NCBI GenBank assembly: GCA_038223165.1
Contig: JBBRHE010000098.1
Span: forward strand, 1 to 13,074
Direction: 5' to 3'
Length of the DNA: 13,074 nucleotides
Source: DASYHQ01 sp038223165
GTDB taxonomy: Bacteria > Planctomycetota > Phycisphaerae > Tepidisphaerales > Tepidisphaeraceae
In this document: positions 5,791-12,170 of the stretch, piece by piece
Layout of the letters: the number at the start of each line of letters is the position of its first letter
Numbering within the stretch: the first letter of the stretch is position 1
Position numbers and translations under genes: made by a program
Notes under the pieces: model-generated
Databases searched by the model: none
What the model was told of the DNA's origin: nothing
Seen by the model: only the letters and a program-made list of their open reading frames with translations

Positions 5791-7419
5791 ATGAGCGAGT
5801 ATGACGTGATCGTAGTCGGCGCTGGCGCTGCGGGTGGCATCGTCGCAGGCCTGCTTGCAGAGGCAGGCAAGACGGTGCTGTTGCTGGAACGCGGGCCGCG
5901 TCTGGGTGTGAACGAGGTGTCGCGCGATCACCTGCGCAACCAGCGGTTGTCGGTCTACGGTCACAACGCTGGACCCGACATCGAAGGCAATCCGCGCGTG
6001 GCCATTGCGCCCGATGGCGCTCGGCACATCGTTCGACCGCACGAGGGGGGATATCAGAACAACGCGGCGGTCGTGGGGGGGGGCACGCTGGTCTACGGCG
6101 CACAGTCCTGGCGATTCATGCCGCAGGACTTTCGCATGGCGTCGCTCTACGGCGTGCCCGAGGGCTCGTCACTGGTCGATTGGCCAATTTCTTATGACGA
6201 CCTCGAACCCTGGTACGACAAGGCCGAGTGGGAACTCGGTGTGGCCGGGGATGCAGAGCGCATGACCAAGCACGGCCCGCGGTCGCGTCCTTTCCCGTTG
6301 CCTCCACATGACCCCACGCGTTCTGGAGAGATCCTTCAGCGCGGTGCAGACAAGCTTGGCTGGCAGACCCAGCCTGTGCCGCTGCTGATCAACATGAAAC
6401 CTTACAACGGTCGGGCCGCCTGTGTGCGATGCGGAATGTGCGTCGGGTTCGCCTGCCCGACCGATGCCAAGACCGGCTCGCAGAACACGCTGCTGCCTCG
6501 CGGGCTGGCGACCGGGCGGTTGGCGCTGATCACCGGCGCACAGGTCGAACGCATCGAGACCGACGCGCGCGGTAAGGCTTCGGGCGTGTGGTACATCGTC
6601 AACGGTCAGCGCACGTTTGCCGGCGCCAAGGTCGTCGTCAGTAGTGGTGGGGCAGTGGAATCGGCTCGCCTTCTGCTTGCCAGTGGCACCGATCGTCACC
6701 CACGCGGGCTCGGCAACGATTCGGACCACGTCGGCCGGCACCTGCAGGGCCATTACTACCCGGGCGTGCACGGCTGGTTTGACGAGATCGCGTTCGACAA
6801 CATCGGGCCCGGCCCATCCATCTCGACGTGCACCTTCAACCACGGCAACAAGGGCATCGTCGGCGGAGGCATGCTCGCCAACGAGTTCATCAAGCTGCCC
6901 GCGCTGTTCAGCAAGTGGAGTTGGGACCCGGACGTTCCCCGCTGGGGACTCGCCGCCAAGCAATACATGCGCGACGGGTATCAACGCGTCGTTCAGGTGC
7001 AGGGCCCCGTGCAGGACATCCCCAGCCCCGACGGCCGTGTAGCGCTTGACGGCGAGATGCGCGACCGCAATGGCCTTCGGGTCGCGCGTCTGTCGGGCAC
7101 GACGCACCCGGAGACGGTCAGGACAAGCGAGTTCATGCGCCACCGCGCCATCGACTGGATCGTCGCCAGTGGTGCTAAGAAAACGTGGAGCTATCCGTCC
7201 GGTCTCAATCTCAGCGGTGGTCAACACCAGGCCGGCACCTGCCGCATGGGCAACAACCCGAAGTCCAGCGTCACCGACCGCTACGGCAAGGTCCACGGCA
7301 CCGACAACGTCTACGTCTGCGACAGTGGATTGCACGTAAGCAACGGTGGGTTTAACCCGGTGCTGACGATCATGGCACTGGCGTTTCGGAGTGGGGACTG
7401 GATCGAAAAGCACGTTTGA
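5791..7419 (+). CDS. GMC-family FAD-dependent dehydrogenase, large subunit
   Basis: A flavin oxidoreductase of the glucose-methanol-choline family that oxidises a hydroxyl group of a sugar, polyol or related substrate, which cannot be specified. It is 542 residues. Residues 5-34 form the Rossmann ADP-binding motif (VIVVGAGAAGG ending LLERG). AVVGGGTLVYGAQSWR (93-108) is the GMC FAD-contact loop. Cys211, Cys214, Cys217 and Cys222 form a CX2CX2CX4CP cluster suited to an Fe-S centre. The C-terminal GMC domain has GGQHQAGTCRMG with His479 and SNGGFNPVLTIMAL with Asn522, the His/Asn catalytic pair. GGAG (5780-5783) lies 7 bases before the ATG; an upstream TTG at 5743 has no such support. No signal peptide is present, so a cytoplasmic complex with the upstream small subunit is inferred. 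No cytochrome subunit lies in the window. Confidence 0.95.
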   Translation: MSEYDVIVVGAGAAGGIVAGLLAEAGKTVLLLERGPRLGVNEVSRDHLRNQRLSVYGHNAGPDIEGNPRVAIAPDGARHIVRPHEGGYQNNAAVVGGGTLVYGAQSWRFMPQDFRMASLYGVPEGSSLVDWPISYDDLEPWYDKAEWELGVAGDAERMTKHGPRSRPFPLPPHDPTRSGEILQRGADKLGWQTQPVPLLINMKPYNGRAACVRCGMCVGFACPTDAKTGSQNTLLPRGLATGRLALITGAQVERIETDARGKASGVWYIVNGQRTFAGAKVVVSSGGAVESARLLLASGTDRHPRGLGNDSDHVGRHLQGHYYPGVHGWFDEIAFDNIGPGPSISTCTFNHGNKGIVGGGMLANEFIKLPALFSKWSWDPDVPRWGLAAKQYMRDGYQRVVQVQGPVQDIPSPDGRVALDGEMRDRNGLRVARLSGTTHPETVRTSEFMRHRAIDWIVASGAKKTWSYPSGLNLSGGQHQAGTCRMGNNPKSSVTDRYGKVHGTDNVYVCDSGLHVSNGGFNPVLTIMALAFRSGDWIEKHV

Positions 7420-7430
7420 GGGAGCACGTC

Positions 7431-7931
7431 ATGAGAAAGAAGAAGCCCCGTCTCTCCCACGTCGACGACACCGGTCGCGCGCGGATGGTGGATGTTTCGC
7501 AGAAGCAGCCGACGGCGCGCGAGGCGATCGCCGAGGGGTTTATCGAGATGAACGCCGCGACGCTGCGGGCGATTGCGGATGGGGCGGTTCCCAAAGGCGA
7601 GGTGCTCGGTGTTGCGCGCGTCGCGGGCATCATGGCGGCCAAGCGGACGGGGGAACTGATTCCGCTGTGCCACCCACTGCCGGTGGAGAGTGTGGAGGTC
7701 GACTTCGACGTGCCGCAACTGGAGCCGGATGCGGGCGAAGTGACCGTCCGCTTGCGCGCCAAGGCGATCGTGCGCATCGTCGCCAAGACCGGCATCGAGA
7801 TGGAAGCCCTGACCGCGGTATCCGTCGCACTGCTGACCGTCTACGACATGTGCAAGGCGATCGACAAGCGGATGGTGATCGGGGACATCAAGCTGATTAA
7901 GAAAACGGGCGGGAAGTCGGATATCGGGTGA
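7431..7931 (+). CDS. moaC: Cyclic pyranopterin monophosphate synthase MoaC
   Basis: Converts the MoaA product 3',8-cyclo-GTP to cyclic pyranopterin monophosphate, the first stable molybdenum-cofactor intermediate. At 166 residues it has normal length. It matches E. coli active-site residues throughout: Lys55 in VPKGEV (K51), Cys80-His81 in PLCHPLPV (C76-H77), Glu123 and Glu125 in GIEMEALTAVSVALLTVYDM (E112, E114), Asp139 (D128) and Lys142 (K131). The Shine-Dalgarno GAGGGAG (7418-7424), overlapping the previous stop codon, is 6 bases before the ATG. The gene starts 11 bases after the GMC gene, so cotranscription is likely, although the GMC enzyme uses FAD and not molybdenum. It is convergent with the next gene, with 4 bases between the stops and no visible terminator. 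Confidence 0.97.
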   Translation: MRKKKPRLSHVDDTGRARMVDVSQKQPTAREAIAEGFIEMNAATLRAIADGAVPKGEVLGVARVAGIMAAKRTGELIPLCHPLPVESVEVDFDVPQLEPDAGEVTVRLRAKAIVRIVAKTGIEMEALTAVSVALLTVYDMCKAIDKRMVIGDIKLIKKTGGKSDIG

Positions 7932-7935
7932 GTGT

Positions 7936-8496
7936 TCAGAGATGATATTTATCGCGTAATGCCACAGCGATTGACTGGAGGTCACTCTCACTCACACGAT
8001 GAAATGCGATCATTGGCAGCGGTCTGTGCCGGGTCCAGATGACGAGCTTTCGCCGAGGCTCTGCGACGACTCGTATGCTGCTAATATTCTCACGACGGAC
8101 GAATCGCGTTCGACGATAGCCGCCGGGCGAGATGCGCTCCATGCCGACGCCATCGGGTGATGCCACCCATCGGTGTGCCGAGCGGATATTCAGCCAGTTC
8201 TGATACTCGATATAAACGAATAGCCACATCGCGACGATGATGACTACGTCGCTCCACTCGTATCGGTCACCGAGAAGTGGAAGGACCGTCGACAGTAGCG
8301 CGAGTACAGTCCATCCGAAGAGCCACCAGGGAATGCGATGTAGATCACGCGGATAGAACACACGTATCTCGGTAACGTCGTGGGTGACTCGTTTAACGGT
8401 AACGGTCATGCGCGGCGCAGCCGGGTTTTGGTATTCGAGAACGTTCATCCAGCCGGCATCGTAATCCGGATCGCTTGATCTCTCACGTTTCGCCAT
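7936..8496 (-). CDS. Small membrane protein with a cytoplasmic beta-rich tail
   Basis: A protein of unknown function, 186 residues from the ATG at 8496. The N-terminal part is soluble and partly basic (MAKRERSSDPDYDAG). Two hydrophobic segments follow, WWLFGWTVLALLSTVLPLL and VVIIVAMWLFVYIEY, separated by a short charged loop, so it forms a helical hairpin. The tail (SPDGVGMERISPGGYRR to the C-terminus) alternates short strands ending in a probable helix (SDLQSIAVALRDKYH), resembling bacterial PH-like membrane proteins; I hold that loosely. The start is uncertain, since no Shine-Dalgarno precedes 8496 and in-frame ATGs at 8451 and 8412 are alternatives; the frame is open further upstream, but that part looks like non-coding repeat. 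It is convergent with moaC. Confidence 0.72.
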   Translation of the reverse strand: MAKRERSSDPDYDAGWMNVLEYQNPAAPRMTVTVKRVTHDVTEIRVFYPRDLHRIPWWLFGWTVLALLSTVLPLLGDRYEWSDVVIIVAMWLFVYIEYQNWLNIRSAHRWVASPDGVGMERISPGGYRRTRFVRRENISSIRVVAEPRRKLVIWTRHRPLPMIAFHRVSESDLQSIAVALRDKYHL

Positions 8497-8518
8497 AGAA
8501 GCGGCAGCTCGGCGAATT

Positions 8519-8600
8519 TTGGGGGGAGACGCGAAGCCGCAAAGGAATCGCGAAGCAAACACGAGTGGCTCTATCCCGTTAACCTTCGCGACGAATACGC
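8519..8600. repeat. Degenerate GCGAAG/GCAAAG intergenic repeat
   Basis: GCGAAG (8531-8536), GCAAAG (8539-8544) and GCGAAG (8550-8555) lie close together in a gap with no credible gene, and related CTTCGCGACG follows in the opposite sense. The arrangement resembles the interspersed 'GCGAAG-type' intergenic repeats seen in many environmental genomes, in a decayed copy. The family resemblance is recalled, not computed. Confidence 0.35.
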
Positions 8601-8627
8601 AAGGGCCACCGAGGGTCTCGTGTCGTG

Positions 8628-10418
8628 TTAATACACGTCGCGCTGGTACCGGCCGTCCTTGGTCATTTGAGCGACGTAGGCCTCGGCGTCGGGCTTCGAG
8701 AGCTTGCCTTGTTCGACGATGATTTGCTTCAATGCCAGGTCCACGTCCTTGGCCATGCGCTTGGCGTCGCCGCAGACGTAGAAGCTGGCGCCGGCCTCGA
8801 GCCATTGCCAGAGGTCGGCAGCGTTCTCGCGCATGCGATGTTGGACGTAGACCTTTTTGGCGGTGTCGCGACTGAAGGCGGTGTCCAACCGGTGCAGGAA
8901 GCCTTCGGCCTGGTAGGCGAGCAGTTCGTCACGATAGAGGTAGTCGGACTTCTCGCGCTGGTCACCGAAGAACAACCAGTTGCGACCGGTGGCGTTGAAG
9001 TGCTTGCGCTCTTCCAGAAACGCGCGGAACGGTGCGATGCCGGTGCCGGGACCGACCATGATGATGTCGCGCGACAGGTCGGCGGGCAGGCCGAACTTCG
9101 GTGAGTTGTGCACCAGCACCCGCACCTTCTGGCCCGGTCGCACGCGCTCGGCGAGGAACGTCGAAGCGACGCCCTTGCTGACGCGGTCGTGCTTGTTCTT
9201 GTACTTCACCACGCCGACCGTCAGGTGTACCTGACCCGGATGGGCCAAAGGGGATGACGAAATCGAATACAGGCGCGGGCGCAACAGCGGCAGGTTGTCC
9301 ACCAGCTCGGCGGGGCTCGGGCGGGCCGAGGGATTGTTGCGCAGAATGTCGATCAGCTCGACGCCTTCGAGTGGCGCGCCGGTCTCGTCGACCAGCATGT
9401 TGAGCAACCGACCGGCATCGCGCGGGTCGGTCGCGACGTCGGCGAGAAACTCGATGAGGTCGGCGGTGAGCTTGGTGATCATCCGCTCATGCTCCAGGGC
9501 TTCGCGGAAGCTGGTCGTGTGACCCCCGGCGCCACCACCATCTTTGGCGGGAACGTCTTCAGCGCCACTGGCACCGAGAACTTCGAGGACTTCGTGGACC
9601 GCGTCATTGCAGTTTTCCGGGACGACACCGAGCGCGTCACCCACCTTGTAGTTCAGCGGCGTACCGCGCAGGTCGAACTCGACGTGGCGGACGTCCTTCT
9701 CGCTACCGTCGGCGTTGAGCTTCACGGTACGCAGCAGGCGCGCGTAGTAGGTGCCGTCGGAGAACGCGGTGTTGATCGCAACATCGGAGCGCTCAGCACC
9801 ACCGGGCCGGCCGACGTTGACCGTGGTGTCACCGATGCGGAGGATCTGGACCAGTTCCTTAAGCTTCTTAGTTGTCTCACGACCCCCCGGCGAACACTTG
9901 GTGATGTCGGCATCGGCACCGGACGCAATGGCTTCGGAGTAGGTCTGGCAGAGATACCCACACGAGCCGCAGTCGAGCTGGGCCATAGCAGCCATCAACT
10001 GGCGCTCGGGCTTGCGGCCCTCGGCCAAGGCCATGCGTTCCTCGAGGTTGAATGCTGGGTCGTGCCACGGGAAGTTGCCGTCGGCCTCTTCTTCGGAATC
10101 TTCGATGACCGCAACAGCCGAGTCGGGCTCAACACTGGCGACGGCGACTGCGGGAGCGGATGGCATGGAGGAAGAGGCCACCGGGGTGGTGGTCGATGTC
10201 GTGGCGGCGGGTGCGACCACGGGAGCTGGCGCAGCAGAGACGGCCGGTGTCGTTGCACCGCTCGTCGCGACGACCTTGGCCGTCTGCTCGGCAAACGCGT
10301 TGGCAGCGACGGTCGGGTCGACCGCCCGGGTGCCGACGAGCGCGGCGAAGAAGCCGTTCAACCAAGTGCGTTGCTCGGGCGTGAAGGGAGCATCATCGGG
10401 AACGAACGGACCGCTCAT
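8628..10418 (-). CDS. CysJ-like NADPH-dependent FAD reductase with Fe-S motif, no flavodoxin domain
   Basis: A 596-residue reductase of the sulfite reductase flavoprotein (CysJ) type, probably passing electrons from NADPH through FAD to a partner, perhaps sulfite reductase hemoprotein; that partner is not in the window. Order: short helix FTPEQRTWLNGFFAAL (12-27); Ala/Pro/Thr/Val-rich, then acidic linker (about 52-114); an RnfB/PF04060-like Fe-S motif with Cys150, Cys153, Cys157 and Cys175 (CX2CX3CX17C, ending CSPGG); FAD domain with RLYS (382-385) and GVAST (417-421); NADPH domain with GPGTGIAPFR (456-466 region) and YVCGDAKRM; terminal YQRDVY, whose last Tyr stacks on FAD. The flavodoxin domain of E. 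coli CysJ is absent. GGAAGGA (10430-10424) lies 5 bases before the ATG; the upstream TTG at 10439 is rejected. It would share an intergenic region with the divergent HEAT gene. Confidence 0.92.
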   Translation of the reverse strand: MSGPFVPDDAPFTPEQRTWLNGFFAALVGTRAVDPTVAANAFAEQTAKVVATSGATTPAVSAAPAPVVAPAATTSTTTPVASSSMPSAPAVAVASVEPDSAVAVIEDSEEEADGNFPWHDPAFNLEERMALAEGRKPERQLMAAMAQLDCGSCGYLCQTYSEAIASGADADITKCSPGGRETTKKLKELVQILRIGDTTVNVGRPGGAERSDVAINTAFSDGTYYARLLRTVKLNADGSEKDVRHVEFDLRGTPLNYKVGDALGVVPENCNDAVHEVLEVLGASGAEDVPAKDGGGAGGHTTSFREALEHERMITKLTADLIEFLADVATDPRDAGRLLNMLVDETGAPLEGVELIDILRNNPSARPSPAELVDNLPLLRPRLYSISSSPLAHPGQVHLTVGVVKYKNKHDRVSKGVASTFLAERVRPGQKVRVLVHNSPKFGLPADLSRDIIMVGPGTGIAPFRAFLEERKHFNATGRNWLFFGDQREKSDYLYRDELLAYQAEGFLHRLDTAFSRDTAKKVYVQHRMRENAADLWQWLEAGASFYVCGDAKRMAKDVDLALKQIIVEQGKLSKPDAEAYVAQMTKDGRYQRDVY

Positions 10419-10439
10419 CTCAATCCTTCCATCGATCAA

Positions 10440-10462
10440 GCCCTGTCAGGACGCAACAGGGC
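10440..10462 (-). promoter_or_regulatory. Hairpin in the leader of the CysJ-like gene
   Basis: GCCCTGT (10440-10446) pairs with ACAGGGC (10456-10462), a 7-bp stem with a 9-base loop, beginning 22 bases upstream of the ATG at 10418 and 10 bases before its Shine-Dalgarno. No T run follows, so it is not a terminator. A role in translation or mRNA stability is possible but unproven. Confidence 0.3.
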
Positions 10463-10606
10463 ACCCACGTCGGTCGGCCCCCGTTGGGAACACCGCGCAG
10501 GCAGGTTGGTTATGTATTAGTTTACGCGCAATGATGCCATCAGACCAGAGAACTTTGCGGGCCTGGGTTAGCCGTCAAAACGAGCGCTCCGAAACACATC
10601 TAAATT

Positions 10607-10632
10607 GCCTAATATAACAATTATTATTGGGC
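10607..10632. promoter_or_regulatory. Imperfect inverted repeat in the CysJ-HEAT divergent region
   Basis: GCCTAATA (10607-10614) and TATTGGGC (10625-10632) form an inverted repeat matching at seven of eight positions, with 10 AT-rich bases between. It sits between two divergent genes, about 80 bases before the HEAT gene start and 190 from the CysJ-like start, so it could be an operator for either. The rest of the 290-base gap holds only weak promoter-like hexamers that I do not call. Confidence 0.25.
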
Positions 10633-10708
10633 GTGCTGTCCAATTCCTGGCGATAAGGTTAGAACGTTCGATTCGTAGCAATTTTGCTGTATTTGGAAGG
10701 AACCAACC

Positions 10709-11437
10709 ATGCCCCGCAACGAGAAAAAGTCCAAGCAGTCGTCGAAGAAGTCGACAGTGAAGCGTACGTCCGTCACGAAGCCCACGGCCGAGAAGCCCAA
10801 GGCTGCGACACCGGTCGTTACTGCGGTCGCCAAACCGGCTGTCGTTGAGACCGCCGTCACCAAGGCGCCGACCGTTCAGACCCCCGAGGTGAAGACCGCA
10901 GCGGTTGCTGAGGCGCAGGTCGCTTCGGTCGCAGCGACGCCCGCAATCGACCGCGAGCTGCTGGCAACATTGATCGGTGAACTGCGCAGTATGGATGCCG
11001 ATCGCGCCCGTGAAGCCGCGGTTTCGCTCGGTGGCATTCGTGACGTGTCGTCGACCGAAGCCCTGATCTCGGTACTGAACAACACTGAAGGCTATTTCCA
11101 CAGTGTCGTCCGCTCGGCCGCTGCGGCGAGCCTCGGTCAGCTGGGTGATGTTCGGGCGCTCGAAGCGTTGACGAGGACCGTTGACGACGAGATGGCCGAA
11201 GCCAGCGCTGAAGCTGTCCGAGCGCTGGCCCTGCTGGGTGACGAAAAAGCCGTCGACACACTGGTCGCCGTTCTGCGAAACACCAACGGTTACTACCTGC
11301 CGGTCGTCCGCCTCGCGGCCGTCCACGGGTTGGCCAAGTTCAAGACAGATCGCGCTAAGGAAGAGCTCTCGTACGTCGCTAGCGGCAGCTATGAAGACTC
11401 AGTCATCCGCGACGCCGCGAGCAACGCGACGCGTTAA
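10709..11437 (+). CDS. HEAT-repeat protein with a disordered basic N-terminal tail
   Basis: 242 residues. The first approximately 78 are disordered and low in complexity: Lys/Ser-rich (2-20), then Lys/Pro/Ala/Val/Thr-rich. From about 79 (AIDRELLATLIGELRSMD) to about 220 the protein is helical with HEAT/PBS-lyase-like repeats; the clearest are ALISVLNNTEGYFHSVVR (118-135) and TLVAVLRNTNGYYLPVVR (184-201), 66 residues apart, each followed by a helix ending in a Gly-containing turn. This suggests an internal duplication of a two-repeat unit. Such scaffolds bind proteins; the partner is unknown. No signal peptide or membrane segment is seen, and a nucleic-acid-binding basic tail is possible. The Shine-Dalgarno GGAAGGA (10695-10701) is 7 bases before the ATG. 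The gene ends in a strong terminator, so it is a single unit. Confidence 0.87.
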   Translation: MPRNEKKSKQSSKKSTVKRTSVTKPTAEKPKAATPVVTAVAKPAVVETAVTKAPTVQTPEVKTAAVAEAQVASVAATPAIDRELLATLIGELRSMDADRAREAAVSLGGIRDVSSTEALISVLNNTEGYFHSVVRSAAAASLGQLGDVRALEALTRTVDDEMAEASAEAVRALALLGDEKAVDTLVAVLRNTNGYYLPVVRLAAVHGLAKFKTDRAKEELSYVASGSYEDSVIRDAASNATR

Positions 11438-11470
11438 GATGCTCCCGATCAGATCGATTGACTTGCGGTA

Positions 11471-11510
11471 ACGAGCCACATCCTTTGGGATGTGGCTCGT
11501 TGTCTTTTTT
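11471..11510 (+). terminator. Strong intrinsic terminator of the HEAT gene
   Basis: A 13-bp perfect stem, ACGAGCCACATCC (11471-11483) with GGATGTGGCTCGT (11488-11500), has a TTTG loop and is followed by TGTC and TTTTTT (11505-11510). It lies 33 bases after the stop at 11437. Confidence 0.95.
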
Positions 11511-11529
11511 GGGGAGGGCATCTGGGGAT

Positions 11530-11547
11530 CCGGCCGCGAGCGGCCGG
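11530..11547 (-). terminator. GC-rich hairpin at the end of the FMN reductase gene
   Basis: CCGGCCGC (11530-11537) and GCGGCCGG (11540-11547) form an 8-bp stem with two bases between, 5 bases beyond the stop of the minus-strand gene. On the minus strand it is followed by ATCCCC, not a T run, so it is not a classical intrinsic terminator; it may act as a 3' stability hairpin or a Rho-dependent end. Confidence 0.3.
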
Positions 11548-11552
11548 GCTAA

Positions 11553-12107
11553 CTAGGACGCTCGCAGTTTTCCGATGAACACGGCAAACCCCGCGGCCTG
11601 CACGGCAAGTCGTTGGTTGATTGCGTCGTCAGTCATCAGGCCGGCCTCATCGAACTTGGTCTTGGCCGACGGGATGAAGACGCGGTCGGGATACACGTGG
11701 GCGTTGCGGTATCCAAAGATATGCTGCAGTTGCTCGACGGGTCGCAGCGCGCCGAACATGCCGTTGGCGCCACCGGTAAACGCGACCGGTTTGTGGTCGA
11801 AGCTCTCGGGGAACTTGAGCATGTCGATGAAGTACTTGAGCACACCCGGGAAAGACCCGTTGTACTCCGGCGTAACCACATGCATTCCCGGCGCCGCGAG
11901 CACCTTCTGCTGGACCGCCACGAACGCTGCCGGCTTCTGCGCGTACGCAGACGGTTCAAAGATGGCCGCTGGCAGGTCGCACAACGAGTAGATCTCAGCA
12001 GCGACGTTGAGCTTCTGGTAATGCCCAAGGATGACGTTCGACAGCTTGAGCGTGTTAGAGCCGGGTCGGTTCGTGCCCGAGACGATAAGGATGGGTGCGG
12101 AGGTCAT
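11553..12107 (-). CDS. NADPH-dependent FMN reductase / NAD(P)H-dependent oxidoreductase
   Basis: A flavodoxin-fold reductase of the NADPH-dependent FMN reductase superfamily (azoreductase/chromate-reductase-like), 184 residues, cytosolic. The N-terminal LIVSGTNRPGSNTLKL (7-22) is the phosphate-binding loop for FMN. TPEYNGSFPGVLKYFIDML (79-97) is the signature helix region of the family, and AFTGGANGMFGALRP (109-123) contributes to the flavin site. It reduces flavins, quinones, azo dyes or metal oxyanions with NAD(P)H; the substrate is not determinable. The ATG at 12107 fits the start of the family domain. A TATAAT lies 8 bases before it and there is no Shine-Dalgarno. It is separated by 63 bases from the receiver gene upstream. 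Confidence 0.93.
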   Translation of the reverse strand: MTSAPILIVSGTNRPGSNTLKLSNVILGHYQKLNVAAEIYSLCDLPAAIFEPSAYAQKPAAFVAVQQKVLAAPGMHVVTPEYNGSFPGVLKYFIDMLKFPESFDHKPVAFTGGANGMFGALRPVEQLQHIFGYRNAHVYPDRVFIPSAKTKFDEAGLMTDDAINQRLAVQAAGFAVFIGKLRAS

Positions 12108-12115
12108 AGTCCCGC

Positions 12116-12121
12116 ATTATA
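12116..12121 (-). promoter_or_regulatory. -10 element giving a near-leaderless FMN reductase mRNA
   Basis: On the minus strand a perfect TATAAT (12121-12116) is followed by eight bases and then the ATG at 12107, so transcription would start about two bases before the start codon. The -35 region at 16-19 bases is poor and no Shine-Dalgarno is seen. Confidence 0.45.
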
Positions 12122-12170
12122 GGGACGATCGACCCCGGGTCTGCATGGCCTCGTCAGTTCTGTTGCACGA

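Noticed and set aside
6169..7413. A long open frame on the minus strand across the GMC gene (414 codons)
   Set aside because: It lies antisense to a well-supported enzyme gene, has no recognisable domain and is explained by high GC content at third codon positions.
7932..7935. A terminator between moaC and the convergent membrane-protein gene
   Set aside because: Only 4 bases separate the stop codons and no hairpin with a T run is seen nearby.
8497..8805. An N-terminal extension of the small membrane protein gene
   Set aside because: The extension is low-complexity Arg-rich sequence that overlaps the repeat region and the end of the CysJ-like gene.
9489..10520. A 343-codon open frame on the plus strand across the CysJ-like gene
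   Set aside because: Its Gly-rich middle is the mirror of the Ala/Pro/Thr linker of the real gene; it has no domain and no Shine-Dalgarno.
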